Source of the DNA: Porogramme epimiltina
Taxonomy: Eukaryota; Basidiomycota; Agaricomycetes; Polyporales; Polyporaceae
Assembly: GCA_900155495.1 (NCBI GenBank)
Contig: FTLJ01000512.1
Span: 62,001 to 126,000, forward strand
DNA length: 64,000 nucleotides
Direction of reading: 5' to 3'
A program made the position numbers and the translations under genes. The notes below the pieces were generated by a model. It did no database searches, was not told where the DNA came from, and saw nothing but the letters and a program-made list of their open reading frames with translations. Positions 10,913-23,068 of the stretch are shown one piece after another; position 1 is the first letter of the stretch, and every line of letters starts with the position of its first letter.

Positions 10913-13520
10913 CGTGGTCGTGGTGATGCACGCGTCGTTTGAGACAGGCGCCCGTGTCCCAGGAACAAACCTGGATCAAGATGGCGGAGATTCCCACGCA
11001 GTCGGCCGGAAGCGCACGGAGACACCCGGCGTCCACCCGGCTATGTGTCCACCCACCGTTCGACGTCATCGCTCTCCCCGGGATCACACCGACCTTGCCC
11101 CCCTCGGCCACACTCGGGGACTTTGGTGGCCACGCTGACTCCTTCCCCATCGATTCCACGCCCCCACGTGCTATCGGCCTACCGAATTCTTCGTAGCGGC
11201 TCACGCTGAACAACACCTACCACCTTCAAGCCACGACGACCATCGAGCCTGAAGTTGCTTGACGGACGGGTCGGGGATAACCATGTCCCGCATTTCCCTA
11301 CCTGGTGTTTCTCGGTGACCGCAAGCGTGCCCTCTTTCATTACAAATTATTCGGTTCTGGTGAGCACCCTATATTCCATTTACCTTGCGTGTCTCAAACT
11401 CTCCATGATGCAACCCAGGTACAGGGCATCCAGCGTGAAAGCCTTTGGCGTTAAATTGCCGCTCGCTTAGGCACGTCGCGGTTTCTTTCCTTGACCACAG
11501 TACGGCAATGCTGCGTCATTACTCGAGTCTTTCCTAAGGGACTCCACCGTAACGCATGGTCCAAATCGCTCTGTGGCCACATTCCTTGAGATTTCCCAGT
11601 GTGGGCTGATTTCAGGGCACCCCAAGCAGTTGAAGAGCAAACCCACGAGAATGTGGGCGGGCCCCGTGTCAGCTCCTGATACATACGAGTTAAGTCTCAG
11701 GGCCTCATGTGCAAGGCAACGTCAAGGTATGACGTCGTCCCCCTGCTGCAGGGGCCGGAATAACCATCCCGCGCTTCCGGGGGCCCGCTTCCGTCGTTCT
11801 TCGGAAACATCCGCGCACCAGGAAAGGCGAAGCCACTAGTCTCTCCTCAAGCCACACCGTTTAAGCTTCGGGAGTCAACGAGGGCTCGCGGCAAAGCCGT
11901 TGATCACACCCGCGAGCCCCTCCGGTCTCCCGCCCGGTAAGGGGCATCACACAACCAGCACCACGCGTGGCTCCACTTCTTCTCTTGGAACACTGGTATA
12001 CGGTACTCACCGCGCAGTCTTGCTACATGTGGCCGGCTGCCCGCCCCCTGTAGCAATGATACGCACGGATGCCACGCTCGTGCGCGACGATAAAGTACGT
12101 CTTCTACGACCCGTGCCTTCTACCCCACTCAGTCATCATCCGACGAATGCGGCTATAGCAGACACGCCCCAATCCGCATATACAGTTCCGACCAGCTGCA
12201 CCGTCGCGCGAGGCCGAATGCCTGCCCCGTGGCGCACCGCCGGCCCCGCAATACAAATCCACTCCTCGGGAATCACCACGAGACGGATGCGTTCTATTTC
12301 AGGGATCCCCAGGCCGCGGGAGCGGCGGTGGTCGGTGTAGCTTTCGAAGCTCAAACGACTAACCCCAGTATTCGCACCACGGCAACCTATAGTCCCTATC
12401 ACGGCATGTCGTCTATTCGACTGGCCACGGTGAGAGCGACGGGCCACATTCTTACCTGATTGCAGCGGTATCACCGTAGCTGGCCACCTGGATCTCGGCT
12501 TTTCACTTTTCCCGTTCTATTAGACGGAGTCCGTAGCAGACTTCACGTTGTGCTTAGCCGTCTCAACCATGTCCGTGAGGAGTCGACCTGAATAAATATA
12601 CACCTCTTTTGGCGAAACATTCTTACAGAACTACGGGCCATGAGGTCCAATGACATCACCAGCGGCATTGTATCTCTTAGTGTATACCTCAACACCATTA
12701 CTGTGTATACCCCTTGGTTCTGTGGACCGACTCGGTGAAGCGTGATCGCCTGGCTCATTCATGAGACGGACACTTTGCACGAGCAGTCAATCCATGGAGA
12801 TATAGAATACCTTCGACTGGCGCGTATACCAGTAGCTACTCACCATGTAGAAAGAAATTCAAGGCAGAATCGAGCGTGGCAGCATGGGCCATCCCTCGGC
12901 ATACATCCATTGGTTCACGGAAGCAAACTGCTAGGCGTCATGAGTCCCACGGATGACGCATGGGATACCGGGCGTTGTTTCTAGGATGTTCTACGAGCTG
13001 GCAAGTGTTTGGATATGGTAACAAGGTGGCGACTAATGAAATCAGGGAGGGCACGACGGGGTGCGGGGTTTGAGACGGTGACGCAATGCATTTCTAGAAT
13101 AAATACAACACCACCTTACAACGGCTACTCTGAACCCGTTACCTCTGCCCACTGCGCTTCCAGCCCAGTCGCCTAGAGACGCAGCTTAATCAGCCCAGCT
13201 TGGAACTCTGGAAGCCTTTCTAGCGGTGGCCAGGTAAAAGTTGCAACGGCGGAAACAGCCCAAACCCGCCGTGCACCTGGTTGCCTCCTCTCCACGGCGT
13301 GTCCGCCCTTACGGCGTACAGTACGACCCGCAATGACCTGGCAGCGCCCGACACGGGAGGAGTGGTACTACTATGCCCCTAGCGCTTGGCGCCCGCCTCG
13401 CAGCGCAGCGCCCAGGAACGGACGCCGGCCCGCCCGGCGGCCCAAGCCAGTGCCACCATCCGATGGCGTCGACGACATCTGGGGGGCGGCACAGGACGGG
13501 CGGCGAGCGGCGACGGATCA
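10913..13520. other. Gene-poor stretch upstream of MED27
   Basis: It begins with the MED27 promoter. Beyond that I found only short frames on both strands (for example 12136-12474 minus) with no domain, no consistent splice chain and no terminal repeats. It could hold decayed coding or transposon sequence, but nothing I can name. Confidence 0.4.
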
Positions 13521-14400
13521 CTACCTCAAACGGGGGGGCAGGGGCGCGCTGATGCGACCGCGCGGTGTGCACTGCGCCGCCCGTGCACACGGAGGGACTG
13601 CGGGCGTACCTTGGGGTCTAAATGTGCTCGGCGCGCCGACGTTGATCCCAGTCGGCGAGGGACGGGCGAGGGACGCTCCTAGAACGCGCCCCACCCACTG
13701 GACGCCGACCCCGATGGGATCCACCTGTATGCCGTAGTCGTGGAGACCGCGAAGGAAGTAGAGGGCGGGGGCGTTGGCGGTCGGGATGCTGAGTGTGTGC
13801 AGGTTGCGCAGATGCGATAGCTACTCTGAGCTTCTGCAATTCCGTACATTCGGTCCGCTCGCCGGAGACATTGCCAATATTCGTGGTGGTGGGGAGGCCT
13901 GTAGCCCTGTAGAAGTATTGAGAGCAGCCGGCTCTGAGAGACAACTTGTTCTCAGATTATATTCTAGCGAGCTTATGCATGCTTGCGGGCCGTGATCACG
14001 GGCAAATAACATGACAAGACCAATATACTGAAGGAAGTCAACCTCGCGTCCTGCCCCGAGATAGGCCGTTAGAACCAGCTGAGGCAAGGCAGATGGCAAC
14101 GTTCCCATATTCGTCAGATTCAACTGTGCGTCTGTCAAGAACGCTGCCGCGTGCCGACGAAGCGGCGATGGAGCTCGCGTGTAGAGAGAGTTCTTTTACA
14201 TAGAAAGACCTTGATATCCTCGGAGAGCGTGTGGTGGGTCGCCATCGCTATTGCGAAAGCTCCTTCTTGGGTAGGACTGGGCGTCGGGACTAGGGAGTGT
14301 ATGGCAGCGGATGTTAAGACAGATTTGAGGCATACTATTAGCGCATGCGCGTCGATCAATATTTCCAGAGGTGCCGTGAACACAACGAGTGGAAAGTAGC
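13521..14400 (-). pseudogene. Possible remnant or unresolved gene with F-box/LRR-like segments
   Basis: Several adjoining minus-strand frames read like real protein but do not connect cleanly. They include LEILIDAHALIVCLKSVLTS around 14.30-14.37 kb, GTLPSALPQLVLTAYLGA near 14.05-14.11 kb, and HLRNLHTLSIPTANAPALY near 13.74-13.82 kb, which resembles a leucine-rich repeat as in basidiomycete F-box proteins. In-frame stops (a TAG just before the last segment and a TGA near 14135) must be removed by introns, or are true breaks. I could not build an unbroken gene with a start and stop. It may be a decayed F-box/LRR gene or one with introns I misplace. The neighbouring F-box-like gene makes the first idea plausible. 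Confidence 0.3.
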
Positions 14401-14608
14401 GAGGCGTCGAAAGATTATAATGGCTGCTTGCTGCTCAGGTCAGTGCATGACGTCATGGTGTTACTTGCAGCACGTGATCTAATGATTTAAACTTCAGTGA
14501 GTAACTTATGACTCCCGCGAGTATTGTTGTTAACACTACCGGGAGCATTATGGAACATAGTTGTGAAGTACACGTCTAGGCATTGAGAGTACGTTATACT
14601 GACTACAA

Positions 14609-15359
14609 CTAGTATTCCGACCAAACGTTCTCAACGCAACGGACCAACTTCCCGCTAACGTCAACCCATTCCTTGCCCTCGGGTGGAGACGGTATGCGAT
14701 CTAGTGTCGTAATGCAGAACCTGTTCCCCGCCCATCTTCCCTGGTTGCCAATGACGCATCCAGACGGGTCACTGGTCCAGCAAATCTGGGTCACGAGCGC
14801 ATGGCCAAGATCGGGTTGACGCTTGGGCATGAGCGGCGATACCGCAGACGGACCCTTCGAGAGCGCAGCAATGGCTGATGCACGCACGTACAGCCCTCTG
14901 GTAAGGTTGCACAACACCCAGTCCTCTCGTACAGGAAACTGCGGCACGTATAACTCCTCGAATCGTTTGCGGTCCTCGGGGGCGAAACGCTTGATATACT
15001 TGTCATGGAGAGCACCTGTGTAGAGTACTGCTTTCGTGTCTCTCATGAATCCGAGCCCGCCGTAACCGCCCGGGTACCTGCTCTTGTCGTCCAGCGCCTT
15101 GATCTCCTTCCTTTCGTCTTCTGTGAGCATTTTGGGAGGGAGGCGATTCCACTCGGCATAGTCGCCAGTACAGATGAGGCGGTCTCCAGCCCACGGTGCA
15201 ACACGCTTCTTCTTTGTCTCCTCAATGTGGCCAAGAGAGAGGGACAACATTCGCCTACAAGTAATAGCGAGGGAGACTTTGTCGGTGAGGTAGGAGCAAT
15301 GTTGGAGCACGTTTAAGAGAAGCTCGTTTGGGAAGCGCAGGATGCCCTTGTCCTCGGAC
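14609..15359 (-). CDS. F-box-like protein, 5' end unresolved
   Basis: The single long exon opens with ILRFPNELLLNVLQHCSYL and then AITCRRMLSLSLGHIEE, the pattern of an F-box (Leu/Pro start, helix, conserved Cys-Arg). F-box proteins recruit substrates to SCF ubiquitin ligases through Skp1. The rest, about 200 residues, has no domain I recognise. The frame is open back to a candidate acceptor (CCCAG at 15360-15364 read on the minus strand), so a short first exon with the start codon should lie upstream. I could not place it; the ATG at 15310 would cut off the F-box start. Such proteins form large, fast-changing families in mushrooms. Confidence 0.55.
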
Positions 15360-16291
15360 CTGGGTTGAGTGTGGACGCCGACTAACCACTTTTCCGCCTG
15401 CGTGCTGCGGAAACCTCAGTGAAACAGCTCTACTGGAGGGTGTGATATGCTATACCACACACCTTGGGTATGGCACAGTTAACGCCAGCACTAAGGGGCG
15501 CTGCTTGCAGGAGAAGAACTCCATCTGTTTTGCGCCGCCAACCCTGGAGACCCCCTCTCGCTTGTCTATGTTGAGACTGTAATGTGTTGGGCGTCAGCGA
15601 CGGTCATATCGGCCATCTAACGCATAGAACTCACAATTCCCAGTATTGGCCCATCTCGAAAGGAAGCACGTTATGAGGCAAATGGAGTGTCGTAGTCCGA
15701 CGGCAGGGAAGGAGAGGGGTCGCAAAGATGAGGGCGGAGTGATTGGGGATCCGGACGGTTTAAAAGTCCTCCATCCCTCCTAAAGGGTGAGTGGCGGGCT
15801 GCACCAAAACGGACTCGATGACTCAGCGCTACCGCTTTCGGACATTACGCGTGGTGTCCCTCTTGTGAAGGACAGTTCTGTAGAAGGTAAATCGTACGTC
15901 AAGTTGACAGGGCAAAGTCACCAGCACCCTCCGCATTTGGGAGCGCGACATAGAGCAGCTGCCAGACGCGGTTTCCCGAGAGGTCGAGAACATCAACACA
16001 TGGGACGGACCGAAGCTGCTACAGAACCGAAATCACCACTGACTCACTCCTTTGCCATTTAAGAACAACATGGAACCACATTGCCCTCCAAGGATGGATG
16101 TTGTGGGAATTAGCAACAGAACGTGCAGTTCGTAGCACACTCAATTACGACCAAGGAACGGACACGCGCGATCAGAAAATCGCGAGGTGTGTGCTATCTG
16201 CCTCAGTGGTCTAGGGCTCCAGATTTTAGCGGCCATACACGAGGCTCGCATATGACTACGAACCTTCGTATAGCTACGATACATAGTGACT
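15360..16291. other. Gap between F-box-like and phosphatase genes
   Basis: It must hold the first exon of the F-box-like gene and the 3' flank of the phosphatase gene. One short plus-strand frame near 15.93-16.04 kb (IWERDIEQLPDAVSREVENI) reads like protein, but I found no flanking exon that would make a gene of it. Confidence 0.35.
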
Positions 16292-18447
16292 TCAATCCAC
16301 ATGCGTATCCCAGTCCGCAAACAGGTCCACCGGAAATAAGGTGTTGGAAGACTCGGCCGCGCGTTGACGCAGAAACTCGACATACTCGACGAGGAAAAGA
16401 ACTTGCTCGTACGTCTCCACGGCTTTAGGGCTGCGTCTCCGGCGGACCACAGTGATTAGGCGCTCCACTAGACGAAGCGTCTCCTCCCCTATTTCACCGG
16501 CTCGTGACGTCCCTGTCGAGATTGTGTTACCCGGCGTGAGCCACCCGCACAATCCGAGTTTGAGCATCCAGCAACAGGCAATGATGCCAGCGCGCCCGAT
16601 GCCACCACGACAATGCACCAGGATGGCAGCACCGCGGCGAGTGTAGGAATCAATAAGACGAGTAAGGTGTGAATCGAGTGTAGAGGCGTCTAATGGAGCG
16701 AGTCCCTCGGGTGTAGGTATTCTATCAATTGAATGCAGGTGACATAAATCAGAGCACAAGTTTGACGGTGACTCAGAGCGACGTACCGAAGAACGTCTAT
16801 GCCGAGGTCGTCTGCAGCCTCGGCGTATTCGGGCCACGACACCCCGAGGGACAGAAGCTCGTTGTCATCAAGACAGCTGTCAAGCAGTTGTTAACGCTCT
16901 GGATGGGATACGAACACGCGGCACGGCGGAACGTACCAGACTATACAAGCGACGCCAACTCCTTTTATGCGGGATAAGTCGGACATAAGGTCTCTGCAAA
17001 CCGTGTTCCGACCCCTCACGGGGCCATCCAATCGCACTAAGCGATGTCAATGAGCAAGCGCCGAGTAAGAATGAGATGTAACTTACCCTTTTTGCCCGGG
17101 CAAGAGGATAGATAGAGGTTGCCTAGGGATGTTATTGCAGCAGGCGGAATGGTGGGCACTGCAGGTATTGTCACCTCGATGACCGCAGCGGAACGTTGAG
17201 CACCCGATAGAACCGTTTGACCGGTATACGGTGACAACGTTGTTCTACAGAGGCATTAGTTCCAAGAACGACTGTTACGTAAACGTTCATATCCTCGGAC
17301 GCACTCTTTGACCGTACCGTTGAGTATTGAGGGCGATGAACTTTTTCGAGACACCTTAGGTCTGCTAGGTTCGACGCGTGTTCTCAAATGTGGTGGTTGG
17401 ACGAAGGACACAGGACGAGCTCTTCTGCTCGCCTGAAGCTGTTGAGGTTCAAACCCACCCGTGAACGCGCGCTTGACAGTAGGATGGACCCAAAAAATGC
17501 TGGAGAGTTTGAGGGACTTTGGAAGCTGCGAGTGGGAAGATCGTGGTGGTACGAGGACGGAAGGGGGTAGTGGTTGGGTATTTACTCTTCTTGGTGTGGG
17601 GTCAGCCGAGCTGGGTATTATGCGATGTAGTTGATGAGATGCAGAAACATTATATGTGACTGGGTAAGGTTCCGTAGCAAGATGGGAATGCGTGGTGATG
17701 GAAGACAACAGTTCCGGAGGGACGATAGTAGATATACTTTGCATACATGAGCGAACGTGATAAGTTGTGTAATTCGTTAAAGACTCACACGATAGGATGT
17801 GTTTCCGATGTCTGCCAGTGTGACTGAGGTGTAGGCGAGGCGCGTCGATTGCCTGGAAGAACGATGGAGGAGTCCATGGCGGCGGAGAGTTGTTCTTGAA
17901 TGTTGACAGCCGCAATCCCTCTTGGCAAGGCGCGTTTCGACATCAAAGATTCGCATCCATCATCGTTGGATGGCCAGATTCGTGTCGCAGGGCAATCCTT
18001 CCGCTTATGTGGCCACCACGCAGGTTGTTCCGCACAGCGCATCTGGTGGGTCTGCATCTCTTTGAAGTGTTCTGGCATCTGCAGAGAGTATGGCACGTAT
18101 ACAAGGGGCGAGCCTGGGCGCAAAAGGTTTGCGGGTTACGAAAAACGGCTGGGCTGGGAGAAGGTCAACTCACCATTCGGACCAAACTTGAGACGACTGT
18201 ACTCGCTCGCATGATGCTGAGAGGCCAGGCAAGCGAGCTTGAGGGGAGGAATGATGGTAAGCAGTGGTCTAGAAGTGTGCAAATGAGGACATACCTGTGC
18301 CACGCCCGGATTATCGTGTGGGGTAATGCTATGCCGATCTGAACGAGAGGACGAGCCCGTTGCAAGCGGCTCCGATGCTACGCGCGATATTCGGCGCGGA
18401 ATAGGGCAATGAGGGGCTGGGGGCCGTTCATGTATGGCGGCCGCCAT
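16292..18447 (-). CDS. CDKN3-like dual-specificity protein phosphatase with long N-terminal extension
   Basis: A cysteine-dependent phosphatase of the CDKN3/KAP type, a group acting on phosphorylated cyclin-dependent kinases. Eight exons on the minus strand join in frame to 576 aa: 18295-18447, 18174-18216, 17789-18113, 17305-17736, 17087-17244, 16937-17036, 16787-16876 and 16292-16721. Introns are 50-78 nt. The catalytic half has CLDDNELLSLGVSWPEY, then DLGIDVLRIPTPEG, then the P-loop HCRGGIGRAG with the HCX5R signature. The first ~350 residues are Ser/Pro-rich with no known domain, far longer than the roughly 210-aa animal CDKN3. The start is the first ATG of the frame (MAAAIHERPP). The gene is divergent from the chitin synthase. 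The substrate is inferred only from family. Confidence 0.78.
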
Positions 18448-18810
18448 GCTGGAGCATGGATGGAAAGGAGGAGCGTCGGGTATTTCTCTCGACGACGCGC
18501 ATCGTAACCTAGACGGAAGGCGTTCATTAGAAAGTTGATTGAAGCGTGATTGATGCGGGATCCAATCAATATGCCACGGAATGCGCCACACTATTAATAG
18601 AGCGTATTCCGAGGACCTCGCTGGCTTATTCGGAGTTTGAAAGCTTAGTAGTCCCGTCCACGCTGTGCCGACGAGCGTCCTCGTTGCCTTGTCTCTCGTC
18701 CCCGTCGTCCTCGTCGCTCGCGACGCTTCCCTCACGTTCCTTCATTCCGACCCCTTCGTCAAGCTGTCTTTCTCTCACGCAGACCGTCCTTTCTTCCCCC
18801 TCCCTTGAGC
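18448..18810. promoter_or_regulatory. Divergent promoter between phosphatase and chitin synthase
   Basis: A 363-base spacer separates two start codons facing away from each other. The side next to the chitin synthase is C/T-rich (about 18700-18805), a common feature before fungal start codons. Shared control is possible but not shown by sequence. Confidence 0.5.
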
Positions 18811-21800
18811 ATGTCTGCTCAGTACCAACACAAGTACGACCCCGCCGATGTCCCCATCCCGACCTCAAGACCCCTCCAGCCCTCTACCACTGTCCGCCGC
18901 GCTAAAACACTCATCCGCCCGGAGCGCAGCGTAGCCCCCGTCCCTCTCATCAACTCGCAGAATCCCCATGTTGGGACCACAGCAACACCCTCCGACGGTC
19001 CTCCCCTCGATGCATGGCGTATATTCTCCCGCGTGGTCTCCTTCTGGGCCCCCGATTTCCTCCTCGAAACCATAGGCGGCCTAAGGGACAAGCAGAAACG
19101 ACAGGCGTGGAGAGAGAAGATCGCCCTTTGCTTCATCGTCATCCTATTGTGCGGCATCGTCGGTTTCATCACCGTTGGGTTTCAGAAGGTTCTCTGTCCC
19201 GACACCGCGCAGTTCGTCAGCAGGTTCTCACCGAAGGGTTCGGTTGGAGGTGTCCTCGGCGTGCAAGGCTGGCAAATGAACATTACCAAGTTCCCCACCG
19301 CTGGGAGTGTCAACTTCACCCAACTTCTCCAGTCCCCAGGCCAGGATATCACGACTCTTTTCCAGCGCAACGCCAGTCAGTACCCCGCCTGCAGCGGGCT
19401 CAGCTTCCCCGCGGCCGCAGAAGCTCCCTGTCCCAACACCAGCACATGCTCCATTGGCCCTCTTACCTCCACAGAACTCTCATCCATTGGATTCCTCAAC
19501 ACGTCTCTCATTGTGGGCTACGATTGGGATCAAGTCGCGGAGCTCCAGAACTATTTCGTCATTGACGGCGCGGTATTGAACATGAACTCATACATGTCCC
19601 TCCACCCTAACTCCATCCCCTCTGACAACGTCGACGCGGCCATCCGCAGCGTGCTTACGACGATGCCTGGCTCCAGTGGCCGAGATGCGACTCGCCTCTT
19701 CTACTACCGCGAGGAGCTCCGCAAGGCCGTGCCATGCCTTGTCCAACGCTATTACGCCGGGAACATTGACAAGATCACACCCGGTTGCGTCGTATCACAA
19801 CTCGTGCTTTATGCCGGGTTGATCGTCGTTCTCAGCCTGGTCCTCGTTCGCTTCGCCATGGCTTGCATCTTCAACTGGTTTATGTCCTCCCGCTTGGCCG
19901 GTCCTCCGGATTCAATGTCCTTGAACCGACCCGCGATCAGCCCCGCCGTTATGCCCGAAGGTGCCAACATCTCCATCGACAATCCGAATGGCACCGCGCC
20001 ATGGGCAGGACCTGCTGGCACCAAGAAGCTCATGAAGTCCACTGGTGGGAAAGGCCCTCGTTCGCTGGCGTCGTCCAACTCCACGCTTGTGAACCGAGAC
20101 AGCGGCTCAGCAGCGCCCGTGATGAGTCTCGCTCAGATCGGTGCGGAGCTGTTCGCGGTGTGCCTGGTTACGTGCTACTCGGAAGGCGAGGACTCCCTCC
20201 GGACGACCCTGGACTCGATTTCGACGACGTCATACGCGGATTCCCGGAAACTGCTATTCGTTGTTGCGGATGGTATGATCACTGGTGCCGGAGAGAAACG
20301 CAGCACACCCGACATCTGCGTCAGTCTCCTCGAGGCGGACCCTCGATTTGGGAATCCGGTACCTATGAGTTACCAAGCGGTCGGGTCGGGAGCGAAGGGT
20401 GAGAACAGGGCGATGGTCTACGCAGGACATTACAGTACGTGATGATCTCTTTTTTCTGCGGTCAAATGCTGAGCTCTTCCCTTAGCCGTCGCTGGCCGGC
20501 GGACCCCCACAGTCATTGTGGTCAAGTGCGGGACGGAGGCGGAGGCAGCTACGGAGAAGAAACCTGGCAACCGAGGCAAGCGCGACAGTCAGTTGATCCT
20601 CATGAACTTCTTCTCCCGCGTCACGTACAACGACCGGATGACCCCCCTCGATTTCGACCTCTTCCGCAAGATCCATGTCCTCATGGGCGTCACACCCGAT
20701 TTCTTCGAAGTTTGTCTCATGGTGAGTTCATGAACGCACGTCGTTTCTTCTACCTCCACCAATCGCTCGCATGTCAGGTCGACGCAGACACCAAGGTGTA
20801 CCCGGACTCTCTCAAATATCTCGTCAACTGCATGCATCACGATCAGATGATTATGGGCGTATGTGGTGAAACGCGGATAGCAAACAAACGCCAGTCTTGG
20901 GTGACGGCCATTCAAGTCTTCGAGTACTTCATCTCCCATCACAACGCGAAGGCTTTCGAATCCGTCTTTGGTGGTGTTTCTTGTCTTCCGGGATGTTTCT
21001 CTATGTTCAGATTGAAGGCACGGAAGAACAGCGGCGATGACTGGGTCCCACTGATCATCAAACCGGAAATCGTGAAGGAGTACAGTCAATCCACGGTCAC
21101 TACGCTCCACGAGAAGAACCTGCTTCTTCTAGGCGAAGATCGCTTCCTGACTACTATCCTCTTGCGTACGTTCCCGAACCGCAAGATGATGTTCCTTCCC
21201 CAGGCCAAATGCCGGACTGTCGTCCCCGACACATTCTCTATCCTTCTCTCGCAACGTCGGCGATGGATCAACTCCACGATTCACAACCTCATGGAGCTTG
21301 TTCTTGTGCGCAACTTGTGCGGGACGTTCTGTTTCAGCATGCAGTTCGTTGTGTTTATGGATCTCATTGGCACGGTCGTCCTCCCTATCGCCATCTCTCT
21401 CACGTACATGCTCATCGTCAGCATGGCCCTCGCTCCTCCCCACAACTTCGAAGAGGCCATTCCCTTGCTTCTACTCGTCGCCGTCCTCGGTCTTCCCGCC
21501 ATCCTGATCCTCATCACCACCCGGAAGATTGTCTACATCTTTTGGATGTTCATCTACCTTGCTGCACTACCAGTGTGGAATTTCGTCCTTCCTGTGTACG
21601 CGTTCTGGCACTTCGACGACTTCTCATGGGGTGAAACCCGGTACGTAAAGTAAACTTGTCAGCTCTTTCACATTTTTGACCATCAGTCATGCTACCACAG
21701 AAAAGTCGAAGGCGAAGGAAAGAAGGGCGAGGCCCACGGCGACGGTGTCGGCGCATCCGGCGCCAACAACGTCCCCATGCGACGCTGGGAAGACTGGGAG

Positions 21801-22379
21801 CGTTCGAGACTCCGGAAGATCCGCCGGGAGGAGAAACGGAGAAGAGATTTCGAGCGCACACACGGAGCATACATCGGGGGAAACGGCGAGCTCACGGCCC
21901 GAAGCGAGATATTCAGCCAGTACGACGGCTCCGATACAGTCTCAGTGGCTTCTTCCGACGACGACCACTGGGGCGCACAAATCGGAGGCTACAACGAGAA
22001 CAGTACACAGTATCCGCCGCCACCTGTCAGTCTCGTGCCCCATGCGCTCGAGAGTGCAGAGACGGTCGCGTCGTCAGATCTCGAAGCGATGCTCGAAGTC
22101 GGATTCGACGACAGGCCCGGTCGTTCCCGCGATGCAGCGAGGTATCAGTTGTCTGACAGGGGCCACGGGTACGCACCCATCTCGCGGACGACTTCACCCG
22201 GGCTGCATTCCCAAGCTGACCCCCTCTCCCCGATTACCCCTGGGACGCCTGAAACTGGCGGACTCAGTACGGCAGTCGGGTCAGACTGGAAGACGCACGC
22301 CAAGAAGCGGAGCGGGGGGCGGTCAGGGAAGCACGAATACGGGCCGCTTGGGCCTCTTGACCCCGGGTCGAGGTTCTGA
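18811..22379 (+). CDS. Chitin synthase, class IV type
   Basis: A membrane glycosyltransferase that polymerises UDP-N-acetylglucosamine into cell-wall chitin. Exons 18811-20434, 20486-20721, 20778-21640 and 21701-22379 give 1,133 aa. There is a first membrane helix near residue 115 ([18 protein letters not shown]) and an extracytoplasmic region with several N-x-S/T sites. A second helix lies near residue 335. The catalytic domain has [33 protein letters not shown] and the signature QRRRW. A cluster of helices closes the core. The C-terminal ~230 residues are charged and Ser/Gly-rich. No myosin motor and no cytochrome-b5-like segment are visible, which fits class IV (yeast Chs3-like) rather than V/VII. 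The start ATG follows a TTGAGC in a C-rich leader. Class is judged from architecture, without a tree. Confidence 0.92.
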
Positions 22380-23068
22380 TGTCCCAGATTTCATTTTATC
22401 GACACTTGGACGATGGACCGTTCACTTGCATTCCCCATTGTCTTAGTAGTTATACCCACCTCATCCCGGTCGCATCCACTTACCGCCGCCCCCAACATTA
22501 CCAAACACCGTCACGCCCCCCCGCCTCCATCCTCTGAATAGTAGCCCTTACCCTCGTAATGTCGCGCGTCGTGCCTCCCCCGCTGTTATTCTCAAGCGCC
22601 GCCCTGCCCTTTTGAACTACCCTGCCACCCTTAACGTCTTCCTCGCCGCCATTTACTCCTCAGGCCTGTCACCGCCTGCCCCCGCCACCACACCCTTTTG
22701 TCACGCCTCAGCATAACACGATGAACATCTTCCTTTACCGCTCTCTTCTATGCCTTTTCGTATAGGGCCTGTCGTTGCTGCATTATTCGATATATAGCTA
22801 CTTGTTACAAACCTCATAGAGTATTTCCTCTGGTGCAGTGTACAAAGACAGCGCTGGTTCCAACAGTCTACTACGTATACTCTGGGTAACCCGAGGATGG
22901 AACGCATCTGAATATTCTCTTTTCCTTGTCTGTTCCGCTGGGTGTGGCGTGAAACTCGTGAGACAGCCTGCACGACATGGGACTAGCCATTCCTAGGCAA
23001 CCATGTAGTGTTCTATTTGATACAACGAATAACTACTACAAATGGGATATTCTGCTATTCTTCACATA
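22380..23068. other. 3' intergenic region between convergent chitin synthase and SKI3
   Basis: Pyrimidine-rich sequence follows the chitin synthase stop codon, then AT-richer DNA. No exon or RNA gene is seen. Confidence 0.55.

Noticed and set aside
10913..14600. Transposon or LTR element
   Set aside because: I looked for terminal repeats, integrase or reverse-transcriptase motifs and found none.
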